Source of the DNA: Paenibacillus sp. oral taxon 786 str. D14
GTDB lineage: Bacteria > Bacillota > Bacilli > Paenibacillales > Paenibacillaceae
Assembly (NCBI RefSeq): GCF_000159955.1
Contig: NZ_GG695977.1
Span: forward strand, 1-56,213
DNA: 56,213 nucleotides
Direction: 5' to 3'
The notes under the pieces: model-generated
Databases searched by the model: none
The model's input: only the letters and a program-made list of their open reading frames with translations
Told to the model about the DNA's origin: nothing
Shown here: piece after piece, positions 13,733-23,601 of the stretch
How the letters are laid out: each line of letters starts with the position of its first letter
Numbering within the stretch: position 1 is the stretch's first letter
Made by a program: the position numbers and the translations under genes

Positions 13733-15361
13733 TCAAGCCCGCTCCGCCACCGGCCATCGTGCAGCAGTGCGCGGGTTCTTCTTGTACTCGTTGGGCGTGA
13801 CTCCGACCTCTTGCTTGAACAGCTTGGAGAAGTAGGAGTAGTTGGCGTAGCCGACTTGGTTCGCTACGGCGTACACGGACAGTTTGGTAGTTTCGAGCAG
13901 CTGCTTGGCAACGGAGATCCGGACCTGGATGACGTAGCTGCCCAGCGAGATGCCCGTTTCTTTCTTGAATAAGCGGGCGAGATAATCCGGGTTGAGGTAG
14001 ACGACCTCCGCGAGGTCGTTCCGGGTCAGCTCATCCCCGTAATGGGCGTGGATGTACTGTTTGATCTCCTCGGCAACGGATTTCGGTTCCGCCGCAAAAT
14101 CCCGATAGGCCATGGCCGTATTCACCAAATAAGTGACGTATTCCTGCATGTCCTCGATGGAATGGAGAGACTGCGCCAACAGCTGCTCATTGGCCCGCGC
14201 CGCATATAATTTGTGCGCTTCGATGCCTTTTAACTTCAAGAAGGCGTAGACAAGCTGCACAATATCCAGGCGGAATAAGGCAAGGCAAGAGGTGTCCAGC
14301 GTCTTGCGGTCCAGGCAGTCGCGAAGGTATCGCGCCGTCTCGGCGAGGAACGAAGCCGAATCGTTCTGATGAAGCAGTTCCTCCAAACGGGTCAAATTCG
14401 GGGGATGATATACCGTTTGCTTTTTTAGATCATCGCGCTCTGCCCAATAGGTTCGGTTGCGGGTTTTGGTCAAACTCTCGTTCATCGCCAGCAGTTGGTG
14501 CAGTACGTGGCCGATACTCTCCAGCCGATCGGAGAGACCCACTAAGCAGCAAGCATCGCAATGCAAATAGGCGTTGGCTCTGCGAATCCCTTCGGAGCAT
14601 AACTCCGCGAGTACGTCGGGTTCCGGCGGGGCGTTCCACTTGAGGATGGCCATCCATTGATGCTCCTTCACCTCCAGGATCGTCTCGACGGCAAACTGCG
14701 GATGTTTGAGCAGTTCGCCCAATACATTCCCGAGGGCAAAATCGAACAACCCCTTCTCCTCCCGGCCTAAGCTGCCGTTGTATGGAAACACGTGAATCAG
14801 CACTGGCTGAAGGATGTCGGACGGAAGGTAGGAGAGCTGCTGATCTTCCACCGCCTGAGCCACCGCTGCAGGCTTAACGGGTGCGGCCACGCTCGCGTTC
14901 ACCAGCTTACGCCAGAAATACTCCAAGAGGTTGGCCTGATTTCGCTGCCATAGCACCCCTTCTTGCATCGCCTTCTCCCGCTGATGCTGCTCCTCGGCCC
15001 GCGCGACCGCTTTACGAAGGATCAGCATCAGCTTATCGAACTCGATTGGCTTAAGAAAATATTCGAAGCTCTGAAGCTCAATCGCTTTCTGCGCATAGTT
15101 GAAATCCGCATAGTTTGTCAGGAAGATAGCCTGGACGGCATAGTTCTCTTCCCGGATCCAAGCGAGCAGCTCAAGTCCGCTCCCCTGCGGCATCTCGATG
15201 TCAGAGATCAGAATTTGTACCGAGTGCTGTTGCAGGATGTCACGAGCCTGGGCGACGTTGTTTGCGGTATAGACCTTATCGATCCCCAGAGCCTTCCACT
15301 CGATTTTCTTCTCTAAAGCAGCGACGACGTAAACATCGTCATCCACGACTAATGCATTCAT
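13733..15361 (-). CDS. YesN-type response regulator, AraC output domain
   Basis: A 542-residue regulator. The receiver domain (about 1-120) shows the acidic pocket VVDDD, the phospho-acceptor in LISDIEMPQ and the conserved Lys in YFLKPIEF. The last 100 residues are an AraC helix-turn-helix pair (DELTRNDLAEVVYLNPDYLA, then VGYANYSYFSKLFKQEVGV). The start ATG 15361 has AGGAG upstream and overlaps the stop of the kinase gene by four bases. It very likely controls the divergent sugar transporter operon, as is usual for YesMN pairs beside LplBC-type transporters. Confidence 0.9.
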   Translation of the reverse strand: MNALVVDDDVYVVAALEKKIEWKALGIDKVYTANNVAQARDILQQHSVQILISDIEMPQGSGLELLAWIREENYAVQAIFLTNYADFNYAQKAIELQSFEYFLKPIEFDKLMLILRKAVARAEEQHQREKAMQEGVLWQRNQANLLEYFWRKLVNASVAAPVKPAAVAQAVEDQQLSYLPSDILQPVLIHVFPYNGSLGREEKGLFDFALGNVLGELLKHPQFAVETILEVKEHQWMAILKWNAPPEPDVLAELCSEGIRRANAYLHCDACCLVGLSDRLESIGHVLHQLLAMNESLTKTRNRTYWAERDDLKKQTVYHPPNLTRLEELLHQNDSASFLAETARYLRDCLDRKTLDTSCLALFRLDIVQLVYAFLKLKGIEAHKLYAARANEQLLAQSLHSIEDMQEYVTYLVNTAMAYRDFAAEPKSVAEEIKQYIHAHYGDELTRNDLAEVVYLNPDYLARLFKKETGISLGSYVIQVRISVAKQLLETTKLSVYAVANQVGYANYSYFSKLFKQEVGVTPNEYKKNPRTAARWPVAERA

Positions 15362-17103
15362 ACTGCCACGCTCCTGTTCGTCCCGGCATCTGCCGGAAGG
15401 GATAAGATCACGCATGCACCGCCGTCCTCCCGGTTGGAGAACGATACGGCTGCATCCCCGTTGTAGAGAGACGCCAAACGCTGCAGTGTGTTCATGATTC
15501 CGATATGGTTTCCAGCGGATTGATCCAGAGGTCTGCCGTTCTGCAGACACTCCAGGATCTCCGGCGGGAATCCGGGTCCGGTATCGGTGATCCGGATCGT
15601 CATGCGCTCCTCGCCATCCTCCCGCTCCAATCGCACCGCCAATTCGATGTGTACTTGTGAAATACGGGACACCGCATATTTCACCGCATTTTCCACAAAG
15701 GTCTGCAAGACGAGCGGCGGGATTCGAGTCTCTGCGGCCAAAAGCTCCTCTACGTCAATGCGATAAACCAGTGCATCTGGATACCGGTGTTTCTGAATAT
15801 CAAGATAAATCCGCACGTGCTCGATCTCATCTCTCAACTTAACGAAATCGCCATCGTTTTGGAAGATGTAGCGGAAATACCGCGAGGTGGATAAGGCCAT
15901 CTGCTCGATTTCCTGATATAGCTGCATTTGCGCCATGCTATAGATATTCGTCAGGCAATTCAGGAAAAAATGCGGATTAATCTGCAGCTTCATATAATCC
16001 AATTGGATCCGCTGCTTCTCCAGTTCCCGTTCGTACAAGTCGATTTTAAACTTCTTGATCTGGTCGACCAGGTTCATGAATTGTTTATTTGCTCTTTCCA
16101 GCTCGATGATCTTACTGCTTTCGAACGCCAACGGCTCCCCTTCCTCCGTCCAAAACGCCAGGTTATAGGAGAAGCTCTTGATTGGAAGAAGGACCTTGTT
16201 CCGGAAGTAGATCAGGATGAACCCCAGGCTGCAGGTGATCATAACGGCGAGCAGGAGGATCAGCAGCTGGGCGATCATGATTTTCTCAAATGTCCCGAAC
16301 TGGATCACCAGCTTTACGTGAAAAGAAGCGTTCGTGAACTCCCCGTTAACCGTCGTTCCACCCTTAAACAAGTTCTGAAAGAACGAGGGTCGCCGATCCT
16401 CGTCCAGCAGCGCACCGTTGTTGGAGATCGGGCTGGTTAAGACCTGGCTGCGATTATCCACCAGGGAGACGAACCCGTTCTCGCCGAGATTCAGCTCCCG
16501 TAAAGGACGAATCAGTTGATCCGCGGACACCAGGCTGATCATGTAGCTATCGTGAAAAGGAACGATGTTCGTAATATAGTACCTGCCGTTAATTTCAACC
16601 GGTGTCCACTTGGAGTAAATTTTCTCGTAAACATCCCGTCCCGCCTCCACGTTGGCGATGACCTGTTCCTTGAGCTCCAGGTAATCTGAATACGGAATAC
16701 TGATCGGCGCACAGTTGAGGAAAAAATCCTGTTTCTTCAAATACACGAAGAAATTGTATTCCTGGCCGTAGTTTTTTTGCAGCTCATTAAAGCGCTTGTG
16801 CAGATTTTCATTCCCCTCAAAAAACTCCACGCTGTTCATCGGGTGATCGTTCATCGCCTGCAAGTTCTCATCGTTCGCCAGCGTCCAGCCCGTATAGTGG
16901 TTGATATAAGCGAAATCGTGGTTGATCCGGTTGATGTATAAATCCGCGGTATCCTGCAGAAAACGCGTGGATTGCTGCTTGACGATCGATACCGCAGATA
17001 AGCTGATGACAAAATCCAGGATCAGGATGATGAAGGAGATTAGAAACATGAAGTTAACGTAGTGACGAATCGGATATGGTTTGTTTTTCGCGGTGTTAGC
17101 CAT
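15358..17103 (-). CDS. YesM-type sensor histidine kinase
   Basis: A 581-residue membrane kinase. There are two membrane helices (about 17-38 and 280-302) enclosing an extracellular sensor domain, and a HAMP-like linker follows. The His_kinase box is QINPHFFLNCLTNIYSMAQM (phosphorylated His near 376) and the C-terminal HATPase has LVLQTFVENAVKYAV and TDTGPGFPPE. The start ATG 17103 has a GAGGGGG site. It is translationally coupled to the response regulator. It probably senses an oligosaccharide outside the cell. Confidence 0.9.
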   Translation of the reverse strand: MANTAKNKPYPIRHYVNFMFLISFIILILDFVISLSAVSIVKQQSTRFLQDTADLYINRINHDFAYINHYTGWTLANDENLQAMNDHPMNSVEFFEGNENLHKRFNELQKNYGQEYNFFVYLKKQDFFLNCAPISIPYSDYLELKEQVIANVEAGRDVYEKIYSKWTPVEINGRYYITNIVPFHDSYMISLVSADQLIRPLRELNLGENGFVSLVDNRSQVLTSPISNNGALLDEDRRPSFFQNLFKGGTTVNGEFTNASFHVKLVIQFGTFEKIMIAQLLILLLAVMITCSLGFILIYFRNKVLLPIKSFSYNLAFWTEEGEPLAFESSKIIELERANKQFMNLVDQIKKFKIDLYERELEKQRIQLDYMKLQINPHFFLNCLTNIYSMAQMQLYQEIEQMALSTSRYFRYIFQNDGDFVKLRDEIEHVRIYLDIQKHRYPDALVYRIDVEELLAAETRIPPLVLQTFVENAVKYAVSRISQVHIELAVRLEREDGEERMTIRITDTGPGFPPEILECLQNGRPLDQSAGNHIGIMNTLQRLASLYNGDAAVSFSNREDGGACVILSLPADAGTNRSVAV

Positions 17104-17466
17104 GGCCCCCTCGCCTCTTCCTGCCGATACTAGCTTGTTTTTTCAGTGTGAACACCTTTATGAATGCGCTGTCAAAGGTATTAACCCTATTATAAATCCT
17201 TCCTTTAGAAAAAGAAGACCGAATCCCATCCACACCAACGGAAAGTCCGGAAAGCGTCAAATCAAGTCCGGATTCCGTTATTCCCTTCGGCCGCTGGTTA
17301 AGGGGACAGGCTTCGGACCCATGGGAGCCGGCGAGCAAAAGTCCGTTTACTGCCGAGTTTGAGTCCGATAAACGCACCAGGCTGGGCACTATACTGAAGA
17401 CATGAAGCCGCCGGACATACGAAAGGCGTGACTAGGAGTTTAGACGATCAAGAAGGAGGGGATGTC
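17104..17466. promoter_or_regulatory. Divergent regulatory region between kinase and transporter operons
   Basis: This 363-base gap should hold promoters for both operons. TATACT at 17390-17395 could be a -10 box for the transporter operon, but I see no good -35 at the usual distance, which fits activation by the AraC-type regulator. GAAAGTCCGGAAAGCG and AAGTCCGGATTCCG near 17240-17277 form a pair of similar short repeats that might be operator half-sites. This is a guess from position. Confidence 0.35.
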
Positions 17467-18390
17467 ATGAAATCCGGCGCAGTGGGCCTAAGGCGGACGC
17501 TTGGACAAATCAAAAGAAACCGGGGACTGTACTTGCTGCTGTTGCCTGCGGTGGTGCTGACGCTGTTATTCGCGTACAAACCGATGTACGGCGTGGTCAT
17601 TGCGTTCAAGGATTATAGCCCGGCGCTTGGCATTGACGGTAGTCCTTGGGTGGGGTTCAAGCATTTTGAGAAATTTTTTCATTCGTATCAATTTTCGACG
17701 ACGATTAAGAACACCATCATTATCAGCTTATACAGTATCGCCACGTTTCCGATTCCGATTGGGCTGGCCTTGATGGTCAATCAGATGCGGCCGAACCGGT
17801 TCCGACGTTTTTTTCAAACCGTCTCGTATATGCCGCATTTCATTTCTACCGTCGTCATGGTCGGGTTGATGCTGATTCTGCTCTCTCCGAGCACCGGACT
17901 GGTCGGCAATTTGTACAAACTGTTCGGCGGAGATGCACCTGATTTGATCGGTTCTGCCGGTTGGTTCAGCAGCATCTACGTCTGGTCGGACGTGTGGCAG
18001 CATGTTGGATGGGACAGCATCATCTACATTGCTGCGTTGTCTACAGTTGATCCCAGCTTGTACGAGGCGGCTACCGTTGATGGAGCCAGCCGCTGGCACA
18101 AAATCCGCTACATCGATATTCCGATGCTGATGCCGACGGCGATCACGCTGCTCATTTTGCGGGTTGGCGGTCTGCTGGGCGTTGGATTCGAGAAGGTCTA
18201 TCTAATGCAAAACGACCTGAACATTACCGCAAGTGAAATCTTGTCCACGTACATCTACAAGATCGGCCTGCTGAGCAGCCAGTACAGCTTCTCCTCGGCG
18301 GTCAACCTGTTTAACACGGTCATTAACTTCCTGCTGCTGATTCTGGTGAACCAGATCTCCAAGAAATACAGCGAGAACAGCCTGTGGTAG
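17467..18390 (+). CDS. Sugar ABC transporter permease, LplB type
   Basis: A 307-residue permease with six predicted membrane helices and the EAA loop YEAATVDGASRWHKIRYIDI (about residues 199-218), where the ATPase docks. The N-terminal FAYKPMYGVVIAFKDYSP is characteristic of the LplB/YtcP group, which usually pairs with a shared ATPase encoded elsewhere. The start is ATG 17467 with AAGGAGGGG six bases upstream. It is first in an operon with the second permease, the binding protein and a GH43 enzyme. Confidence 0.9.
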   Translation: MKSGAVGLRRTLGQIKRNRGLYLLLLPAVVLTLLFAYKPMYGVVIAFKDYSPALGIDGSPWVGFKHFEKFFHSYQFSTTIKNTIIISLYSIATFPIPIGLALMVNQMRPNRFRRFFQTVSYMPHFISTVVMVGLMLILLSPSTGLVGNLYKLFGGDAPDLIGSAGWFSSIYVWSDVWQHVGWDSIIYIAALSTVDPSLYEAATVDGASRWHKIRYIDIPMLMPTAITLLILRVGGLLGVGFEKVYLMQNDLNITASEILSTYIYKIGLLSSQYSFSSAVNLFNTVINFLLLILVNQISKKYSENSLW

Positions 18391-18408
18391 GGAAGGGGGG
18401 AGAAGGAG

Positions 18409-19335
18409 ATGAAAATGGAGACAGCCCATTCAGCAACAAATCCAGCCGTGCAGCCAATTAACAATCGATCTTCCGACAGAGTGATGGAAGTGCTGCTTTA
18501 TGTCTTTGCGGTGCTGTTTCTGATTGTGTTAATTTACCCGCTTTATTTTATCGTTATCGCTTCTTTCAGCGACCCGTCAGCGGTGGCGAACGGGCAGGTG
18601 TGGTTTGTTCCCAAGGGGTTTACCCTGGATGGCTATAAGGAGCTGCTGAAGCACGAAAATATTTGGATCGGCTATCGAAACACGATATTGTATACGGTAG
18701 TAGGCACGGCCATTGGCCTGATCGTGAACGTGTCAGCGGCGTACGCGTTGTCGCGGAAGGATCTGGTCGGACGGAAGTTCCTTTCGTTGTTTTTCATCTT
18801 TACGATGTTTTTCAGCGGCGGACTCATTCCAACCTTCCTAACGATCCGGGATTTCCATCTGTACGATACGTTTTTGGTGATGGTCTTGCCGTTTTCCGTG
18901 ATCGTGTACGATATCATTGTTGCAAGGACGTTCTTTCAGTCGAGCATTCCCGAGGATTTGTGGGAGGCGGCGCAAATTGACGGCTGCGGCAATCTCCGTT
19001 ATTTCGCCCAGATCGTGCTGCCGCTGTCCAAGGCGATCATCGCCGTGCTGGGGCTATGGATCGCGGTTGGTTACTGGAACTCTTACTTCAATGCCTTGAT
19101 TTATTTAAAAAATCCGGACCTGCATCCCCTGCAGCTGATCCTGCGCAACATCCTGATCACAAACCAGATGCAGTCCGGCATGGGGACCGGGGAAGCAGCC
19201 CAAATCGCGCTTCGGCTCGCCAATCTGATGCGCTACTCCGTCATTATTATCGCCACCGTCCCGATCATGTGCGTGTATCCCTTCCTGCAGAAATATTTCA
19301 ATCAGGGGGTGATGATCGGAGCGGTCAAAAGCTAA
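18409..19335 (+). CDS. Sugar ABC transporter permease, LplC/YtcP type
   Basis: A 308-residue partner permease with six membrane helices and the EAA loop EDLWEAAQIDGCGNLRYFAQ. The C-terminus FNQGVMIGAVKS is typical of this group. The start is ATG 18409 or 18415; GAAGGAG directly before 18409 suits 18415 better, a difference of two residues. It forms the membrane channel with the upstream permease. No ATPase gene is present in the operon. Confidence 0.9.
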   Translation: MKMETAHSATNPAVQPINNRSSDRVMEVLLYVFAVLFLIVLIYPLYFIVIASFSDPSAVANGQVWFVPKGFTLDGYKELLKHENIWIGYRNTILYTVVGTAIGLIVNVSAAYALSRKDLVGRKFLSLFFIFTMFFSGGLIPTFLTIRDFHLYDTFLVMVLPFSVIVYDIIVARTFFQSSIPEDLWEAAQIDGCGNLRYFAQIVLPLSKAIIAVLGLWIAVGYWNSYFNALIYLKNPDLHPLQLILRNILITNQMQSGMGTGEAAQIALRLANLMRYSVIIIATVPIMCVYPFLQKYFNQGVMIGAVKS

Positions 19336-19382
19336 TTGGACACCGTAAGGCATGGTACAATCAAAGAATGGGGGAACGAGCA

Positions 19383-21002
19383 ATGAGCAAACAAACAGGC
19401 AGATTCACGGTAAAAAAATGGACCGCGCTGATTCTTGCGGGAGCGCTCGCCTTTGGCCTCGCAGGGTGCGGCGGCGGTAAATCCGCGGATTCCGGAAGTC
19501 CGGCGCCAAGCGATACGAGCTTCTTCAATAAAGAGGGGCTGCCGATCGTAAACGAACCCGTTACGCTAAAGGTGTTGACGATGCGCTGGGGGAACATGGG
19601 CGATACGTTTACCCAGAATCAGTGGCTGAAGGATTTGGAGAAGAGTACGAATGTCAAAATTGAATGGCAGGTCGTGTCCTCGAACGATTGGAACGAGCAG
19701 AAATCGATCATGCTGGCCAGCGGCACGCTGCCGGACATTATATTAGGCGACCAGACTTTTTCCGACTCCGATATCGTGAATAACTTAAGTTACTTCCGTC
19801 CGCTGGACGAGTACATTGACCAATACATGCCGAACCTCAAAGCCGCGATGGCCGAGACGCCGGAGCTGAAGAAGATCAGCACGTTCCCGGACGGCAAAAT
19901 CTATTCCTTGCCGACCCGGCTGCCGTCGCGTCCGAAAACGAAAAACCAGCCGGTCATTAACAAGGCTTGGCTCGATAAATTGGGACTCCAAGTGCCGGAC
20001 ACGGTTGATGATCTATACAACGTGTTGAAAGCGTTTAAAGAGCAGGATCCGAACGGCAACGGGAAAGCGGACGAAATTCCGTATACCGAAACCGGGTTGG
20101 CCCCGGATTTCCTGAATCCATTTGGCATTACCGACATCAACGCCAATAACATGTTGGTGAAGGATGGCAAACCGGTGTTCTATCCAACCAGCGAGGAGTA
20201 CAAGGAAGGCTTGAAATTCGCCCATAAGCTGTATGCGGATGGCCTGATCGACAAAGAGTTGTTCACCCAGGATGCCACGATGACATCGGCGAAACAGCAG
20301 AATGCGGATGCTCCGATCGTCGGATTTACGAACCAATGGACGCCGGACGCGGTGTTTGGCAAATGGAGTGATCAGTATGTCGCCATTCCGCCTATCGCAG
20401 GTCCCGACGGGAAGCGTTACAATCCGGGGAATCCGAACGGTATGAGTTTTAACCGCAACGAGTTGTTGATTACGACGTCCTGCAAATATCCGGAAGTGGC
20501 CGCCCGCTGGGCCGACCAGTTCTATACCAACGAAGCGAGCATCCAGAACTTCTGGGGCGCGATTGGCACGGTCATTCAGAAGAATGACGATGGCACCTAC
20601 ACCTTGATGGATCCGCCGGCCGGCACCAGCGCGGACGCATGGTACTGGGAGCAATCGCTGCGGGATTTCGGACCGAAATACGTCAGCCCTTCCTTCGAGA
20701 AGAACATCGTGCTTAACCCGAAAGCTGGCGACGGCCTGAAGCTGGAGATTGACAAAATGGGCAGCGAATACGTGACTACGCCATTCCCGAATGTCATGTA
20801 TACGGCCGAGGAGTTCCAGGAGCTCCCGACCCTGACCACGGACATCGACACTTATGTTTCGACGATGCGCGCCCAGTGGGTAACGAAAGGGGGCATCGAC
20901 GAAGGCTGGGACGCTTACGTGAAGAAGCTGAACGACATGGGCCTGGAGAAGCTGATGAAAATCCGCACCGACGCCTACGACCGTTACATGAGCGTGAAAT
21001 AA
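19383..21002 (+). CDS. Extracellular solute-binding lipoprotein of the sugar transporter
   Basis: A 539-residue family-1-type binding protein. The signal sequence ends with the lipobox LAFGLAGC, so the mature protein is anchored by a diacylglyceryl cysteine outside the membrane. DPNGNGKADEIPYT (about residues 223-236) is the calcium-loop-like motif common in this group. The start is ATG 19383 with GGGGG ten bases upstream. It is expected to capture an oligosaccharide for the two upstream permeases. Confidence 0.9.
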   Translation: MSKQTGRFTVKKWTALILAGALAFGLAGCGGGKSADSGSPAPSDTSFFNKEGLPIVNEPVTLKVLTMRWGNMGDTFTQNQWLKDLEKSTNVKIEWQVVSSNDWNEQKSIMLASGTLPDIILGDQTFSDSDIVNNLSYFRPLDEYIDQYMPNLKAAMAETPELKKISTFPDGKIYSLPTRLPSRPKTKNQPVINKAWLDKLGLQVPDTVDDLYNVLKAFKEQDPNGNGKADEIPYTETGLAPDFLNPFGITDINANNMLVKDGKPVFYPTSEEYKEGLKFAHKLYADGLIDKELFTQDATMTSAKQQNADAPIVGFTNQWTPDAVFGKWSDQYVAIPPIAGPDGKRYNPGNPNGMSFNRNELLITTSCKYPEVAARWADQFYTNEASIQNFWGAIGTVIQKNDDGTYTLMDPPAGTSADAWYWEQSLRDFGPKYVSPSFEKNIVLNPKAGDGLKLEIDKMGSEYVTTPFPNVMYTAEEFQELPTLTTDIDTYVSTMRAQWVTKGGIDEGWDAYVKKLNDMGLEKLMKIRTDAYDRYMSVK

Positions 21003-21019
21003 CATCTTAATCGCTAAGG

Positions 21020-21056
21020 AACCGTCCTGTACATGGATTGCAGGGCGGTTTTGTAT
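21020..21056 (+). terminator. Intrinsic terminator after the binding-protein gene
   Basis: ACCGTCCTG pairs with CAGGGCGGT and is followed by TTTTGTATTCTTT. The GH43 gene downstream may therefore need its own promoter or depend on read-through. Confidence 0.7.
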
Positions 21057-21158
21057 TCTTTAGGGATGACGGGATGATCCCATGCAGGTATGGATACCCG
21101 CGGCGGAGAATATAGCATTATGTGTCCGTTGATGCAATAAGCAAAAAGGAGGAGCCCC

Positions 21159-22088
21159 ATGAACGAAGAGCAGCTCAAGAGATCCGGCAATCCCTTATTT
21201 ACAGGCTGGTATGCGGACCCGGAAGCGAGGATTTTTCAGGATCGGTATTGGATTTACCTGACGTACTCGGCCCCTTACGATGAACAGACGTTTTTTGATG
21301 CTTTCTATTCCACGGATTTGACGGAGTGGACGAAGGTTGAGCGCATCCTGACGATGGAAGATATCGCTTGGGCGCGACGGGCGCTATGGGCTCCGTCGCC
21401 GATCGAACGAAACGGAAAGTTCTATTATTATTTTGCTGCGAACGACATTCAAAGTGACGAGGAGCTGGGCGGAATCGGCGTGGCGGTTGCCGATCGGCCG
21501 GAGGGTCCGTACCGGGATGCGCTGGGCAAGCCGTTGATTGATCGGTTTCATTTTGGCGCGCAGCCGATTGACCCCCATGTTTTTCTCGATGATGACGGAA
21601 GCGCTTACCTGTACTATGGGGGGTGGGGACATTGCAATGTGGCGAAGCTGACCGAGGACATGATTCATCTGGACACGTTCGAGGATGGAACCACGTTCAA
21701 GGAGATCACCCCGGATCATTATGTTGAGGGGCCTTGCATGTTCAAACGGAACGGCATTTACTATTTCATGTGGGCCGAGGGGGGCTGGACCGGACCGGAT
21801 TATTCCGTAGCCTACGCCATGTCCGATTCGCCGGTTGGACCGTTCAAGCGCGTAGGCAAGATTCTGCAGCAGGATCCGGAAATCGCCACCGGCGCCGGTC
21901 ATCACGGATTTCTGCAAATTCCGGGCAGCGACGAGTGGTACATCGTTTACCACCGCCGGCCGCTCAGTGAAACCGATGCGAATCATCGCGTGGTTTGCAT
22001 CGATCGCATGTTATTTGAAGAGGACGGGCGAATCCAGCCAGTGCAAATGACCCATGAAGGCGTCGCAGCCAGACCGCTGGTGCGTTAG
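21159..22088 (+). CDS. Glycoside hydrolase family 43 enzyme
   Basis: A 309-residue single-domain GH43 protein without signal peptide, so intracellular. The three acidic positions of the five-bladed propeller are visible: Asp in WYADPEARIF (general base), Asp in IDPHVFLDDDG (pKa modulator) and Glu in VEGPCMFKRNGIYYFMWAEG (general acid). Members release arabinose, xylose or galactose from short oligosaccharides. Its position after the transporter suggests that it processes the imported sugar. Ribosome site AAAAAGGAGGAG is strong. Confidence 0.88.
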   Translation: MNEEQLKRSGNPLFTGWYADPEARIFQDRYWIYLTYSAPYDEQTFFDAFYSTDLTEWTKVERILTMEDIAWARRALWAPSPIERNGKFYYYFAANDIQSDEELGGIGVAVADRPEGPYRDALGKPLIDRFHFGAQPIDPHVFLDDDGSAYLYYGGWGHCNVAKLTEDMIHLDTFEDGTTFKEITPDHYVEGPCMFKRNGIYYFMWAEGGWTGPDYSVAYAMSDSPVGPFKRVGKILQQDPEIATGAGHHGFLQIPGSDEWYIVYHRRPLSETDANHRVVCIDRMLFEEDGRIQPVQMTHEGVAARPLVR

Positions 22089-22192
22089 TCAGCTAAACGG
22101 GAAGATTCTTTGGTTGCTTGGCAGAGATAGGCCGAAACCATCGCGAAGTAGGATGGGAAGAAGCTTGGAAGGGCATCGGAGGGGGCATGATC

Positions 22193-22771
22193 ATGACAAA
22201 CAACTTCCTCGACCTCGCTTATTTGCAAAAAGGCAATGAGCGTCAGCGTCAGGCTTACATGGCGATGGAGGAGCTGCAGATGATAGACAGGCTGGCTTCC
22301 TATCATCCGGTCTTGGCTGGAACGATTCCGCTCGATATTGATATGCCCGACAGCGACTTGGACATCATCTGCGAGGTGTATGACGCCAAGCGGTTTGAGC
22401 AAGAGCTGGAGCGTTATTTTGGGGCATGCAAGGCGTACACCTGCTCCAGCAAAATTGTCGGCGGACTCCTGCGTACGGTCGCGAACTTTACCCATCACGG
22501 CTTGGCGTTCGAGGTATTTGGTCAGCCCAAGCCGGTGACGGAGCAGAACGCTTACCGGCATATGGTGATTGAGCACCGGATGCTGGAGATGGGAGGGGCA
22601 TCGGCCCGGGAGGCGATCCGGAAGCTGAAGGCAGAGGGCTTGAAGACGGAGCCGGCGTTTGGCAAGTTTTTTCGGCTGGAAGGGGACCCTTATGAAACGC
22701 TGCTGGCCATGTATGAGTGGGAGGATGCACGGCTGCTCCATTTTATCGAAGAAAGGATCGAAACGAAATGA
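22193..22771 (+). CDS. DUF4269 domain protein
   Basis: A 192-residue protein of the DUF4269 type, with a nucleotidyltransferase-like acidic motif in IDMPDSDLDIICEVYD (about residues 46-61). Function is unknown. The start is ATG 22193 (or 22187) after GGAGGGGG; the open frame extends to 22118 without a ribosome site. It may be transcribed with the GH43 gene 100 bases upstream, though function does not link them. Confidence 0.8.
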   Translation: MTNNFLDLAYLQKGNERQRQAYMAMEELQMIDRLASYHPVLAGTIPLDIDMPDSDLDIICEVYDAKRFEQELERYFGACKAYTCSSKIVGGLLRTVANFTHHGLAFEVFGQPKPVTEQNAYRHMVIEHRMLEMGGASAREAIRKLKAEGLKTEPAFGKFFRLEGDPYETLLAMYEWEDARLLHFIEERIETK

Positions 22772-22888
22772 TCCTAAGCAGGATGGTATGGAATAGGATA
22801 TCGACAACGCCAGCTTGATCAGGTATAAAAGAATCAATAAGAAAGTGAAAGTGGCAGTTTTATTTCCTGATCAGGAGGCGAACCAGAC

Positions 22889-23410
22889 ATGGACCCTAGA
22901 TATCCGATAGGCGAGTATGCCTTCACAGGCGAGATTACGGCGGCGCAGCGGGAGCAATGGATACGTGAAATCGAGACGCTGCCGGCGCGATTAAGGCAGG
23001 CGGTGGCCGGATTAAGCGAAGATCAGCTGAACCTCCCTTACCGCGAGGGCGGCTGGACTTTGCGGCAGGTCGTGCACCATCTGGCTGACAGCCATATCCA
23101 TGCCTACACCCGGTTTAAACTGGCGCTAACTGAAGAGACGCCAACGATCCGGCCTTATTTTGAAGACCGTTGGGCGAAGCTGGCCGACTACGAGGGAGAC
23201 ATCGAGGCTTCGCTGCTTCTGCTGGAAGCGCTGCACCGCCGCTGGACCCACCTGTTGAGATCGCTGAGCGAGGAAGACTTTGAGCGTTCGTTCCACCATC
23301 CCGAATCGGGGAAGACGACGAGCTTGGCTTATAATCTCGGCAATTACGCTTGGCACGGGAATCATCATCTTGCTCATATTACTGCTTTAAGAACGCGGCT
23401 GGATCTTTAG
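22889..23410 (+). CDS. YfiT/BstA-like bacillithiol transferase, DinB fold
   Basis: A 173-residue DinB-superfamily protein of the YfiT group. VVHHLADSHIHAYTRFKLAL and NYAWHGNHHLAHI supply the three-histidine metal site typical of thiol transferases. N-terminal DPRYPIGEY is characteristic of the group. In Bacillus such enzymes conjugate bacillithiol to electrophiles. The start ATG 22889 follows CAGGAGG. Confidence 0.85.
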   Translation: MDPRYPIGEYAFTGEITAAQREQWIREIETLPARLRQAVAGLSEDQLNLPYREGGWTLRQVVHHLADSHIHAYTRFKLALTEETPTIRPYFEDRWAKLADYEGDIEASLLLLEALHRRWTHLLRSLSEEDFERSFHHPESGKTTSLAYNLGNYAWHGNHHLAHITALRTRLDL

Positions 23411-23426
23411 TTCCAGTCTTCTCTTC

Positions 23427-23474
23427 TGCAGGCAGCCTGAAAGTCCCAATAAGGACGACGGGCTGTTTTTTGTT
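23427..23474 (+). terminator. Probable intrinsic terminator
   Basis: CAGCC ... GGGCTG with an inner TCC/GGA pairing, followed by TTTTTTG, downstream of the YfiT-like gene. Confidence 0.5.
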
Positions 23475-23601
23475 TGCTTAGAAAATGGAAAAGAACTTTA
23501 ATTTCCGCTATAAATCGGCATTTTGAGTTATAGAAAGAAAGCGCTGTCTATTTTAACATGGGGTTCGTAATCGAACTAATCGATGAAAGGATGGATGATT
23601 C

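Noticed and set aside
15362..15550. Upstream extension of the YesN-type regulator
   Set aside because: It overlaps the kinase coding region; the receiver domain begins at ATG 15361, which has its own AGGAG.
19056..19382. Upstream extension of the solute-binding protein
   Set aside because: It overlaps the permease gene in another frame; the lipoprotein signal begins at ATG 19383.
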